Positions 55,072 through 63,781 of a DNA stretch of 64,000 nt are shown one piece after another; the stretch's first letter is position 1; every line of letters begins with the position of its first letter. The notes under the pieces are model-generated. The model saw only the letters and a list, made by a program, of their open reading frames with translations, had not been told where the DNA came from and searched no databases. The stretch comes from Alkalibacillus aidingensis. GTDB lineage: Bacteria > Bacillota > Bacilli > Bacillales > Alkalibacillaceae. The stretch lies in assembly GCF_014595945.1 (NCBI RefSeq), contig NZ_JABXWU010000009.1, positions 1 to 64,000 on the forward strand. The letters are read 5' to 3'. The position numbers and the translations under genes were made by a program.

Positions 55072-55494
55072 TTACCTCTTCTCTTCACGAAGCTTTTCAA
55101 TTCGGTGCTTAATGTCATCACGCACTTCACGAAATACTTGATTTACCTCTTCTTCTGTACCTTCTGCTTTGGCAGGGTCAAATAAGCCCCAATGTTCAGT
55201 TTTAACACCAGATGGAATCACTGGACAATTCTCTTTTGCATCACCACATAATGTCACAACCATCTTAGCTGAATTTAACAAATCACGGTCAATAACCTCT
55301 GATTGCTGATCTGTAATATCAATATCCATCTCGCGCATCATTTCAACAGCTTTTGGATTAACACCATGTGCTTCAATGCCCGCACTATGAACGTCCCACT
55401 CATCACCCAAGATTTGCTTTCCTAACCCTTCTGCCATTTGACTACGACAAGAGTTTCCAGTACACAAGAAATACAATATTGGTTTATTAAACAT
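55072..55494 (-). CDS. arsC: Thioredoxin-coupled arsenate reductase
   Basis: A 140-residue low-molecular-weight phosphatase-type ArsC. The P-loop is CTGNSCRS (Cys11) and the redox pair is Cys83 and Cys90 in [10 protein letters not shown], as in the Bacillus/Staphylococcus enzyme. It reduces arsenate to arsenite for export. It is the last gene of the ars operon. Confidence 0.95.
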   Translation of the reverse strand: MFNKPILYFLCTGNSCRSQMAEGLGKQILGDEWDVHSAGIEAHGVNPKAVEMMREMDIDITDQQSEVIDRDLLNSAKMVVTLCGDAKENCPVIPSGVKTEHWGLFDPAKAEGTEEEVNQVFREVRDDIKHRIEKLREEKR

Positions 55495-55506
55495 TTAAAT
55501 CACCTC

Positions 55507-56805
55507 TTATAGATTAATTAACACTAATGAAACATACAGCCCTAGTAACGTAAAAGCTAATACAGGAATCGTTAGGATTAACCCAACTTTAAAATAGTAA
55601 CCCCATGAAATGTGGATGCCTTTCTTAGATAAAACGTGTAACCATAATAGTGTGGCTAAAGAACCAATTGGCGTAATCTTTGGACCTAAATCACTACCAA
55701 TAACATTCGCATAAATTAATGCCTCGCGAATCGTTCCTGTTGTATTGGTTTCAGCAATTGCTAGTGCATCAATCATGACAGTTGGCATATTATTCATCAC
55801 AGATGATAATATCGCTGCCATAAAACCCATGGAAAAAGTAGCTGCCATTAAACCATGCTCTGCAGCACCATCAAGCACTTGCGCTAGCACATCTGTTAAC
55901 CCAACATTTCTTAAACCATAAACGACCACATACATACCAATCGAGAAAAAGACAATTGCCCATGGCGCCCCTTTTATCACTTCTGTTGTCGGAACTGCAG
56001 GGCTTCTATTGGCTAGTATGAGGAAAATTAACGCAATCAATCCAGCAACAATTGAAACCGGCACATGTATAAATTCACTAACGAAATAACCAGCTAATAA
56101 TACGGCTAAAACAACCCATGACAAGCGAAATAACCGTTCATCCTTTATGGCTTCCTTAGGTCTTTTTAATTCAGCTAAATCATAACTTTTCGGAATCGAT
56201 TTTCTAAAGAATAAAAATAACACAATGATACTGGCGATCATAGAGAATAAGTTTGGAATAATCATTCTTAACATGTATTCCGTAAAGCCAATCTCAAAGA
56301 AATCTGCTGACACGATATTCACTAGGTTACTGATGATAAGTGGTAATGATGTCGTATCAGCAATAAATCCACTTGCCATTATAAAAGGTAAGATCATCGC
56401 TTCCTTAAAGTTAAGTGCTCGGACCATTGATAAGACAATCGGCGTTAAAATCAGAGCAGCACCATCATTCGCAAATAAAGCAGCAACTGCGGCACCCAAA
56501 AGGGTAACAAGAACAAACATCTTAATTCCGTTCCCCTTAGCAATACGGGCCATATGCAATGCCGACCACTCGAAGAATCCTATTTCATCAAGAATCAACG
56601 AAATAATGATAATGGCAACGAAAGCCAAAGTCGCATTCCAAACCAACCCTGTCACATCAGCAACATCCTGAAAACTAACGACGCCAAATATTAAGGCAAC
56701 GATTGCCCCTGCACAGGCTGACCACCCGATACCAAGATTTTTAGGTTGCCAGATCACTAAAGTCAATGTTAATAAAAATATAGCTACAGCTATTGCAATA
56801 TCCAA
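55507..56805 (-). CDS. arsB: Arsenite efflux transporter
   Basis: A 432-residue ArsB-type ion transporter with about twelve membrane helices; characteristic pieces are [33 protein letters not shown] and [23 protein letters not shown]. It exports arsenite (and antimonite). It follows arsR by 98 bp. Confidence 0.94.
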   Translation of the reverse strand: MDIAIAVAIFLLTLTLVIWQPKNLGIGWSACAGAIVALIFGVVSFQDVADVTGLVWNATLAFVAIIIISLILDEIGFFEWSALHMARIAKGNGIKMFVLVTLLGAAVAALFANDGAALILTPIVLSMVRALNFKEAMILPFIMASGFIADTTSLPLIISNLVNIVSADFFEIGFTEYMLRMIIPNLFSMIASIIVLFLFFRKSIPKSYDLAELKRPKEAIKDERLFRLSWVVLAVLLAGYFVSEFIHVPVSIVAGLIALIFLILANRSPAVPTTEVIKGAPWAIVFFSIGMYVVVYGLRNVGLTDVLAQVLDGAAEHGLMAATFSMGFMAAILSSVMNNMPTVMIDALAIAETNTTGTIREALIYANVIGSDLGPKITPIGSLATLLWLHVLSKKGIHISWGYYFKVGLILTIPVLAFTLLGLYVSLVLINL

Positions 56806-56903
56806 CCTGAAACTCCCCTTCTATAATTCTGAATAATGATTATAACGAACATTCACAGTGGTTACCGTTATGAACACAATAGATACCAGTAATCACTTTT
56901 CTA

Positions 56904-57248
56904 TTAATCACAAATAATGCGTAGATTTTTACGGTCAAGTTCTTCAAATTCATCATCAACACTAGGCAGTTCCTCAAGTAATTGATGAATCAATTCATAA
57001 GCTACGTGGTGCTCATTAATACGATAAAAAATCCATTTCCTCTTTCGATTTTCAACCACTAGATTTGCATCCCTCAACTTACGTAAATGCTGACTAATCG
57101 CTGGCTGCGACATGTCCAATAATTCAACCAACTCACAAACACAGCACTCACCCTTACTGACATACTGCATAATTGATAAACGCGTTGAATCACCTAGCAA
57201 TTTCAGCACACGAGCCAATTCCTGGACATCGATTTTAGTCTTTTCCAC
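56904..57248 (-). CDS. arsR: ArsR-family arsenical repressor
   Basis: A 114-residue winged-helix repressor. The metalloid site is in GECCVCELVELL (a CxC pair preceded by another Cys), followed by recognition helix MSQPAISQHLRKL. Arsenite releases it from DNA. A matching operator lies just upstream. Confidence 0.94.
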   Translation of the reverse strand: MEKTKIDVQELARVLKLLGDSTRLSIMQYVSKGECCVCELVELLDMSQPAISQHLRKLRDANLVVENRKRKWIFYRINEHHVAYELIHQLLEELPSVDDEFEELDRKNLRIICD

Positions 57249-57266
57249 CGTTTAACCACACCCTTG

Positions 57267-57315
57267 TATAAGTAAATGCTTATATGATTATATAAGTAAC
57301 TTTAATATCCTGCAA
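57267..57315 (-). promoter_or_regulatory. ars promoter and ArsR operator
   Basis: Minus-strand TTGCAG (57315-57310) and TATAAT (57292-57287), spacer 17, with the start near 57280. The inverted repeat TATAAG-N6-CTTATA (57267-57284) covers the start site, the expected place for ArsR to bind. Confidence 0.8.
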
Positions 57316-57370
57316 CAATCATTAAAATTCTTAATATGATCTTTACAAATCCAACAATTACTTAAAGCAT

Positions 57371-57410
57371 AAAAAAACGTAACAGCAGGTTGTTAGCCTT
57401 CTGTTACGTT
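57371..57410 (-). terminator. Terminator overlapping the 3' coding end
   Basis: Stem AACGTAACAG / CTGTTACGTT followed on the minus strand by TTTTTTT. The upstream arm (57401-57410) codes for the last residues (NVTEG) of the membrane protein gene. Confidence 0.85.
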
Positions 57411-58184
57411 AGTCCACGTAAATTCAACGGAGCCTTCTATATCTTTTCCGTGGAAAATGATCGGTAAGTCTCCCGATTTTTCCGCTTCGAATTGGTATCG
57501 CCACTCATCTTCATCCCCTATGAAATCCATCGTACCAAGTCCACTAGAGTCTGGATGCATCTTTAATCCGTAAGGGCCTCCGTCTGAGATATCCCAATCA
57601 ACAACAATTTCATAGTTATGATCTGCTTCGACCGGAATATCAACCAATTCCTCCCCATTAAATCGTTCAAATTTAGCTGTATACCGATTATCCTCATACT
57701 CATCAGCAAAGCCTTGTTTGATCGAAGGGTTCCATATTAAAATAATTGATAAAATTAATATAGCTGGAAACCCCATATAAAAAGGTCTTTTTCTCGTTTT
57801 CCTAGTGAAACGTTCAATAGGATAAAAGATGATAAAGGCAACCACTGTGAAAATACTACTATAAAGAACCATGTAAATATACCACATAATTGAATCAGCT
57901 AATACCGGAATATAAGTCACAAACCAGACAATCATTCCTGCCAACATATATAAAGAAACAAACATTCGCTTGGATTCATCTTCTAATTTAACAGCAACCC
58001 ACTCAACGATATACGAAGAGATGACCAGATAAAAGACAAAAATTCCCCAAATAAGAGGATTAGAAAATAAATTGTAGGCCTCTGACAGATGGAACCCTGT
58101 ATATACTAAATATACAATATATGATAACAAAAAGGTGATAAATGCTGACGCAATACGACTACTGAAGTGATGGAATTTACTCAT
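57393..58184 (-). CDS. Uncharacterised membrane protein with an extracellular beta domain
   Basis: A 263-residue protein: five predicted membrane helices (to about residue 155), then a C-terminal domain of about 100 residues with alternating hydrophobic strands (YTAKFERFNGEELVDIPVEA, WRYQFEAEKSGDLPIIFHG). I do not recognise a family. The start is ATG 58184 after TTGGAGGAG; the frame is open to 58220. It diverges from bdbC. Confidence 0.72.
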   Translation of the reverse strand: MSKFHHFSSRIASAFITFLLSYIVYLVYTGFHLSEAYNLFSNPLIWGIFVFYLVISSYIVEWVAVKLEDESKRMFVSLYMLAGMIVWFVTYIPVLADSIMWYIYMVLYSSIFTVVAFIIFYPIERFTRKTRKRPFYMGFPAILILSIILIWNPSIKQGFADEYEDNRYTAKFERFNGEELVDIPVEADHNYEIVVDWDISDGGPYGLKMHPDSSGLGTMDFIGDEDEWRYQFEAEKSGDLPIIFHGKDIEGSVEFTWTNVTEG

Positions 58185-58344
58185 TAACGCTCCTCCAATC
58201 CTGTTATTATCATACACCATTTTATTTATTTAGAAAATGTTCAAACATATAACTTACTTTATTTAAGATTTCGTACTATAATTTTCATGTAGTATTTTGA
58301 TATACTAGAATGTACCTCAAACCAATAACAATGAGGTGTTAGAT

Positions 58345-58767
58345 ATGAAAAAAAGGGCTGAAAATATTGCCATTGTGGCTTGGGTCATTGCTTTAGTGGC
58401 CACATTAGGCTCACTGTATTTCTCGGAAATTCGCTTATATGAACCGTGTAAGCTTTGCTGGTACCAAAGAATTATTATGTACCCCCTCGTATTAATCTAC
58501 CTAATTGGGGTCATCATTAAAGACAAAAAGGTATTTATCTATGGAATGGTGTTTTCATCTATAGGGTTGTTAGTTTCTTGGTATCATTACGCGATTCAAA
58601 AGCTTCCGTTTTTCCAAGATTCCGCACCATCATGTGGACAAGTGTCTTGTATAGGAGCGTATATAAACTGGGGCGGCTTTATAACGATTCCATTCTTAGC
58701 AGGAATTGCTTTCACATTAATTTTAATTACGAGTATTGTTGGCTTTAAATATCTGAAGGAGGAATAA
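58345..58767 (+). CDS. bdbC: Thiol-disulfide oxidoreductase BdbC (DsbB family)
   Basis: A 140-residue protein with four membrane helices. The first redox pair is CKLC (before WYQR) and the second is in SCGQVSC. It reoxidises a partner oxidase with quinone. The start is ATG 58345, after GAGGTG; a GTG at 58336 overlaps that site. The partner gene starts 1 bp after its stop. Confidence 0.93.
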   Translation: MKKRAENIAIVAWVIALVATLGSLYFSEIRLYEPCKLCWYQRIIMYPLVLIYLIGVIIKDKKVFIYGMVFSSIGLLVSWYHYAIQKLPFFQDSAPSCGQVSCIGAYINWGGFITIPFLAGIAFTLILITSIVGFKYLKEE

Positions 58768-58768
58768 C

Positions 58769-59239
58769 ATGAAGAAATTAATCATTTTTGGTTCTGTAAT
58801 CGTCGTGTTTTTCGTCGCCATTGCCCTATTAACAAATGCTTCACAAACAGTAACTGTTGAAGATAATCCTTATGGTAAAGATAGTCTAGAACGGGAAACC
58901 GCCGAATTACTAGATGATCCTAATTATCAAAACATTATCCTGCCCGAAGAGTTAGATACACAATTGGAAGAAGAGGATGAAGTTACGGTTTACTTCTATA
59001 GTCCAACTTGTGAATATTGTCAAGAAACCACGCCAAGGCTAGCTCCATTAGCAGAGGAAATGGGGGTTGACCTGGTTCAATATAATCTACTTGAGTTCGA
59101 GGAAGGCTGGAACGATTATGATGTTGATAGCACACCTACTCTCGTTCACTATGAGGATGGAGAAGAAGTACAGAGAATCGTTGGCGCTGCACCTAACGAA
59201 GACTACGAAGCTTTCTTTAACACATATGTACTTGACTAA
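58769..59239 (+). CDS. Membrane-anchored thioredoxin-like protein
   Basis: A 156-residue protein with an N-terminal membrane anchor (4-22), an acidic spacer and a thioredoxin fold with the active site CEYC and a cis-proline in DSTPTLV. It stands where B. subtilis has bdbD, but is shorter and lacks the DsbA helical insert. It is likely the BdbC substrate partner. Confidence 0.88.
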   Translation: MKKLIIFGSVIVVFFVAIALLTNASQTVTVEDNPYGKDSLERETAELLDDPNYQNIILPEELDTQLEEEDEVTVYFYSPTCEYCQETTPRLAPLAEEMGVDLVQYNLLEFEEGWNDYDVDSTPTLVHYEDGEEVQRIVGAAPNEDYEAFFNTYVLD

Positions 59240-59245
59240 TTAAAA

Positions 59246-59290
59246 GACTGGTCAGCAGAAGAGAATAACTCTTCACTGACCAGTTTTTTC
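59246..59290. terminator. Bidirectional terminator
   Basis: Stem GACTGGTCAG / CTGACCAGTT with T-runs, between the thioredoxin-like gene and the small YtzI-like gene. It overlaps the latter's stop codon and last codons. Confidence 0.85.
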
Positions 59291-59443
59291 ATTTGGAGAA
59301 CTCTCATCGTGATCTTGTTGATCTTCACTAGTAGGTAATGGATCTACCTTATGCTCATAAGCGTAACCTTTAGAAATAGCAATAATCGTTAAGATCAAGA
59401 CAAAGATAACAATAACAATAGATAAAATAATCACGTAAATCAT
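59273..59443 (-). CDS. YtzI-like small membrane protein
   Basis: A 56-residue protein: one membrane helix (residues 2-23), then KGYAYEHKVDPLP, which is the conserved part of the YtzI family, and an acidic tail. AAGGAG lies eight bases before the ATG. The function is unknown. Confidence 0.75.
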   Translation of the reverse strand: MIYVIILSIVIVIFVLILTIIAISKGYAYEHKVDPLPTSEDQQDHDESSPNEKTGQ

Positions 59444-59517
59444 GTTCTGGCTCCTTAAAACAGCTATTTTACTCTATTATAAAACGGTAAACAAAACTAT
59501 GACAACTAGATATCACA

Positions 59518-60675
59518 TTATTCATTAAGTGCTTTAGCCGCTAATTGGTCAAGGACTTGATCATCCATAGGAGGGTTATGGAGACCAGCACGAATATCAC
59601 GATAATAACGTTCAAAATCAAATGACTTCGACAAGCCACGTCCACCTGCAATTCGCAAGGCAAGGTCAACTACTCTTTGTGCATCATTGGTTACATTCAC
59701 TTTGACAACAGCCAATTCACTAGCCAATAACGGACGTTGATCTGGATTCTCATCCCAGCGCCTAGCAATATCATACAAAAAGTGTCGAGATCGCATTAAC
59801 AACATACTCATCTCTCCAATTTTCTGGCGAATATGACTGACTTTAGAGATCGTATGGTTAAGACTATTAGGTTTAAAGTTATTGGCAAATTCCACAGCAT
59901 CATCAAACGCTGCTTGCGCGATCCCTAAATAACAAGCTGGGATATGTAGAAGCCATGCTTTTGGTAAAGGCTTCTGATCCCCTAATCGATCAACTAAACA
60001 ACTTGAGTCAATTGCCACTTGCTCCAGAATCAGATCATCACTTCCAGTTCCTCTCATCCCTAATGTATCCCAAGTATGATCAACCTTGACTCCTTCTTTT
60101 AACATATCAACTAAAAACCATGCTGCTTGATCTTCACCATCAATAGTCGCCGAGACCAAAGCATAGTCTAATTTTTCCGCCATTGTGGTAAATGTCTTTT
60201 GACCAGTCAGGATATACTCATCGCCATCCAAAATCGCTGTCGTTTCAGGCATTCCACCTCTTGTGGGGCTTCCTGTGTTTTTTTCAGTCGATGCCCGATT
60301 AAAAAGCTTCTGCCTACTAGCCTCTTGGGCGATAAATTCATAATTTTCATCTCTCCAAAGTCCTTCTTGTTTTAATTCCATTAATAACCCTAAATGCCAA
60401 CCGACAGATAGTGCTGTTGCTCCATCACCTTCAGCAATTTTCTCCTGCATTAGTAACCACTCATATAAAGATAAATCCTCACCACCATAACTTTCAGGTA
60501 ATACAATAGATAAATAACGGTGGCTTTTTAGTGTTTTTAACGTTTGGTCTAAAAAGCGAGCCTCACGATCCGATTGTTTCGCATATGGCTTAATCTTCTC
60601 TGAAAGGTCCGTTGCTCTCTCATACAAACTTCTTACCCGTTCATTTCCAAGGAATATTTGGTTATTCACACTCAC
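59518..60675 (-). CDS. Acyl-CoA dehydrogenase family protein
   Basis: A 385-residue flavoprotein: N-terminal helical domain, middle beta domain with YILTGQKTFTTMAEKLDYAL and WDTLGMRGTGSDDL, and C-terminal helices ending RIAGGRGLSKSFDFERYYRD. The usual catalytic glutamate is not obvious near the C-terminus, so it may act like the monooxygenase-type members or on a non-standard substrate. It is a single-gene unit. Confidence 0.87.
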   Translation of the reverse strand: MSVNNQIFLGNERVRSLYERATDLSEKIKPYAKQSDREARFLDQTLKTLKSHRYLSIVLPESYGGEDLSLYEWLLMQEKIAEGDGATALSVGWHLGLLMELKQEGLWRDENYEFIAQEASRQKLFNRASTEKNTGSPTRGGMPETTAILDGDEYILTGQKTFTTMAEKLDYALVSATIDGEDQAAWFLVDMLKEGVKVDHTWDTLGMRGTGSDDLILEQVAIDSSCLVDRLGDQKPLPKAWLLHIPACYLGIAQAAFDDAVEFANNFKPNSLNHTISKVSHIRQKIGEMSMLLMRSRHFLYDIARRWDENPDQRPLLASELAVVKVNVTNDAQRVVDLALRIAGGRGLSKSFDFERYYRDIRAGLHNPPMDDQVLDQLAAKALNE

Positions 60676-60830
60676 CTTTAAGACTCCCTTCCGTATATAT
60701 ATAAGTTATCATATGTAATTACTCTGATTTAGGATATGATAAACGCACAGATTTTTAAAGGAAAACACCTTTATACATAACGAGAATATTTTGGTTTAAA
60801 ATCACCCATGCTATGGCTTGAGGTGATTTT

Positions 60831-61349
60831 ATGAATTTATTCTTAAAAGTTGTTCTGTCAAGTCTGTGTATTTTTCTTTATTCCACAACTAACCTGAGCT
60901 TACAGGCGACTAGTGATGAAGGTATGAGCGTTCACGAGCTCTATCAATCAATGGGATATATTGACCATGATCTAGCTGTACAGGAATACCAACAAGAAAT
61001 CGGAGACAATATAGATTTGCCAAAGACCTTACCCTTCGAACCAGATTTACAACTAGGTAAAACAAACGATGATAAGTTGACACTAGCTTTTACAGATGAA
61101 GACCAAAGGCAGTTCTTTCAAATTTATGTAGAACGTAAACCACTTGAGAAAAAACCGATCGAAAGTGAAACTCATGAATTAATTAATGGAACTGAAGTTT
61201 ATATACAACATGTTGGGCCCAGTCCAGATGAGTCTCAGGTGACGTGGTTATTTTTTGAAAAAGACGAACTCACCTATAGTTTGTCTTTGAATCACGAGGA
61301 TACAAGTGCCAATAGGAGTAAATTAATGGAGATAGCTGAGTCCATCTAA
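60831..61349 (+). CDS. Uncharacterised secreted protein
   Basis: A 172-residue protein with an N-terminal signal peptide (hydrophobic 5-24) and no lipobox or second membrane helix. The mature part is polar, with strands KLTLAFTDEDQRQFFQIYVE and GTEVYIQHVGPS that resemble DUF4367-type folds. No close family is recognised. A GAGGTG site precedes the ATG. Confidence 0.7.
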   Translation: MNLFLKVVLSSLCIFLYSTTNLSLQATSDEGMSVHELYQSMGYIDHDLAVQEYQQEIGDNIDLPKTLPFEPDLQLGKTNDDKLTLAFTDEDQRQFFQIYVERKPLEKKPIESETHELINGTEVYIQHVGPSPDESQVTWLFFEKDELTYSLSLNHEDTSANRSKLMEIAESI

Positions 61350-61354
61350 GCATT

Positions 61355-61392
61355 AAGACCAAGCAGCTCACTCATGCTGCTTGGTCTTCTTT
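61355..61392. terminator. Bidirectional terminator
   Basis: A 13-bp stem AAGACCAAGCAGC / GCTGCTTGGTCTT, between convergent genes; its far arm overlaps the 3' end of the EamA gene. Confidence 0.87.
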
Positions 61393-62259
61393 TTGTTTTA
61401 ACCTTAACAGTTTTGGTTTATTGGCTAATAAGACTAACCCAATAATTAGACATAAGAGTCCAATGCCTGAGAGAATTGTCAGTGGCTCTCCCAATAAGAA
61501 AATGCCTAGGACTGCAGCTGTAACAGGTTCTGCAAGTGCTAGAGTCACCGCCATAGAAGCTTGCACGCCCATAAGTCCGCGAGCGAATGATAAGTACGCA
61601 ACAGCAGTTGCAAGGAGACCTAAATGCAGCATGGAAATAGTTCCAGATAACTGCATCACCCACCCTAAGTCATAGACAAATAAGATCGGGAGTAAGAACA
61701 CCGCAGCCGTGCTAAAAACGATAGCAACTACCACATCAGAAGAATAATTGGTGACTAAGTCTTTACTAACAAAGGTATAAATCGCAAAAGCTAATCCAGC
61801 CATTAGTGAAAACAGCATACCTAACGGATTGAACACAATTTGCCCATCAGATTGAAATAATAACACACAACCAAAAATCGCTAACATCGTTGAGACTAGC
61901 CATACCCAGTCAGGCAAGCGCTTATAGATCAAGCCTTCCATTAAACCAGCAAAAATAGGCGCACTACAAATTGCAACTACCGTGCCAATTGCAACACCCG
62001 TTAAGTCCACACCCGAGAAGAAAAATGGTTGATACAATGCCATAGCTAATGCGCTAACAAGTAGTGCCTTTTTAGGAATTCCCTTAATCGACAATCGTTT
62101 CTGAAAGAACACTAATAAAAATAAAGAGCCTCCACCGATCAATAAGCGCAATGCGCCTACAACAAGAGGTGTTGACTCTTCTGGTGCTAAAGCTTGTGCA
62201 GTCCCTGTTGTCCCCCATAAAATCGCGCCAAATAGCACGAGAAGAACACTATTTCTCAA
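61372..62259 (-). CDS. EamA/DMT family transporter
   Basis: A 295-residue protein with about ten membrane helices in two EamA repeats (GAILWGTTGTAQAL first; ALAEPVTAAVLGIFLLGEPLT second). It is an exporter of unknown substrate, distinct from the EamA gene at 13894. It follows the zinc-ribbon gene by 14 bp. Confidence 0.88.
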   Translation of the reverse strand: MRNSVLLVLFGAILWGTTGTAQALAPEESTPLVVGALRLLIGGGSLFLLVFFQKRLSIKGIPKKALLVSALAMALYQPFFFSGVDLTGVAIGTVVAICSAPIFAGLMEGLIYKRLPDWVWLVSTMLAIFGCVLLFQSDGQIVFNPLGMLFSLMAGLAFAIYTFVSKDLVTNYSSDVVVAIVFSTAAVFLLPILFVYDLGWVMQLSGTISMLHLGLLATAVAYLSFARGLMGVQASMAVTLALAEPVTAAVLGIFLLGEPLTILSGIGLLCLIIGLVLLANKPKLLRLKQKEDQAA

Positions 62260-62273
62260 TCAAATCACTACCT

Positions 62274-62609
62274 TTATATCCGTTTCCTTGGCAAATGTCG
62301 TTCAAAGCGAATAAATGAGTAAGCACGCATCAATAAAACTAAACTTAAAACGACAATCAATGGAATTTTAATATAAGCAACCTCGGCAAAATAGACCATA
62401 ATTAAACCTACTAGAGTCATCAAGGTTAGGAAATTGGCATACCTACCATTAAGTGGGGTATTGCTTACCACTAAAGAAGAAACCGACTTGATCTTTTCAA
62501 TATAGCAGCTACCACAAAAAGCACCGATACTAAAAAATATTTGCATCGTGTATAATTCTTTCCTCGATTCAATTTGCTTTCTGCATTTTTGGCAATATAC
62601 TTTTCTCAT
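62274..62609 (-). CDS. Uncharacterised zinc-ribbon membrane protein (paralogue B)
   Basis: A 111-residue protein with two CxxC pairs (CQKC and CGSC), the motif PLNGRYANFLTL, two membrane helices (about 61-77 and 80-97) and the basic end FERHLPRK. It has the same plan as the gene at 18682-19020. It is upstream of the EamA gene in a probable two-gene operon. Confidence 0.75.
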   Translation of the reverse strand: MRKVYCQKCRKQIESRKELYTMQIFFSIGAFCGSCYIEKIKSVSSLVVSNTPLNGRYANFLTLMTLVGLIMVYFAEVAYIKIPLIVVLSLVLLMRAYSFIRFERHLPRKRI

Positions 62610-62670
62610 ATTTTCACCTACGATAGTCTATTTATCTATGTATAATTGTATCACTATTAATTAAAAAGAA

Positions 62671-62690
62671 AAGCCAGGTTTACCTGACTT
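62671..62690 (-). terminator. Intrinsic terminator after the dioxygenase gene
   Basis: Minus-strand stem AAGTCAGG / CCTGGCTT with a 4-base loop, then TTCTTTTT. Confidence 0.7.
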
Positions 62691-62697
62691 TACGTAG

Positions 62698-63666
62698 TTA
62701 CTCATTATACTTAATAGGTTTTAGCTTTTGTTCAATTTGCTCTCGTTTGGCTTCTAGAAAGGGTGGTAAAGCTAGTGAAGCACCTAACTCACTCTCCTGT
62801 TCGTCAGCTGTAAAACCAGGGCCATCAGTGGCTAATTCAAACAGGATACCATTCGGTTCACGAAAATAAACTGATTTGAAATAGAAACGATCGACAAAAC
62901 CGGAATGCCCTATTTCATTTTCATCTAATAAGTCTATACATTTATATAGCTCATCCTCGTTGCTCACTCGAAAAGCCACATGGTGAACTCCACCACGCCC
63001 AAGCCGCTCTGGAGGAAGATCAGTTCGCTCATGGACATGCACTTCTGCTCCGGTTCCACCTTCACCCGTCTCAAAAACAACCACTTGTTGATTAGTTTGA
63101 TGATGAATATAGTTGCCTGCCCGTCGAAAACCCATCACTGTCGTTAATATAGGCTCTGTGCGACTTAATTCAGGGATTGTTAAATGAACTGGTCCTAACC
63201 CAGTAATGCCATGCTGTGGATCTGCTTGTGATTGCACCCACGGCTTACCACCAGATACACCATCATTATTTTCATCTGAAACAAGTGTTAACCGTTGTTT
63301 CTCAAAATCCTGAAATGGAAGAACTCGACGACCAAATTGCTGAAGGATTCCTTGATGATGAACACCTGCATCTGAAAGACGTTTCTCCCAGTAATCGAGT
63401 GACGCATCACTTGGGACACGAAGTGAAGTCGTAGAAATACTCTTATTTCCAACATGCGTTTGGCCAGCCCGAGGGATCTCAAAAAACGTTAATTCAGTTC
63501 CCGGGCTACCTACTTCATCACCATAAAACAAATGATACATCGATGGCTCATCCTGGTTAACAGTCTTTTTCACCATTCTCATTCCTAATATTTTGGTGTA
63601 GAAGTCCACATTTCGTTGAGCATTGGCTGTCATCGCGGATAAGTGGTGAATTCCTAACAGGTTCAC
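62698..63666 (-). CDS. Ring-cleaving dioxygenase, MhqO-like
   Basis: A 322-residue VOC-fold protein with two glyoxalase repeats: GIHHLSAMTANAQRNVDFY in the first and GGVHHVAFRVSNEDE in the second; the metal His/Glu ligands are His6, His of GGVHHV and Glu of ILFELATDGPGF. It resembles the MhqO dioxygenases that open hydroquinone rings. The start is GTG 63666 after GGGAG; the frame is open to 63675. No MhqR-type regulator is in view. Confidence 0.85.
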   Translation of the reverse strand: MNLLGIHHLSAMTANAQRNVDFYTKILGMRMVKKTVNQDEPSMYHLFYGDEVGSPGTELTFFEIPRAGQTHVGNKSISTTSLRVPSDASLDYWEKRLSDAGVHHQGILQQFGRRVLPFQDFEKQRLTLVSDENNDGVSGGKPWVQSQADPQHGITGLGPVHLTIPELSRTEPILTTVMGFRRAGNYIHHQTNQQVVVFETGEGGTGAEVHVHERTDLPPERLGRGGVHHVAFRVSNEDELYKCIDLLDENEIGHSGFVDRFYFKSVYFREPNGILFELATDGPGFTADEQESELGASLALPPFLEAKREQIEQKLKPIKYNE

Positions 63667-63781
63667 AAGTAACAAGCTCCCTTCAATAACATCTATGAAA
63701 TACTTTTGTAACGCATCTGTAATGAGTAGGTTATTTGAAGGATATCAAAGATTGTTACCATTTAAAACCATAACGCCTCTT

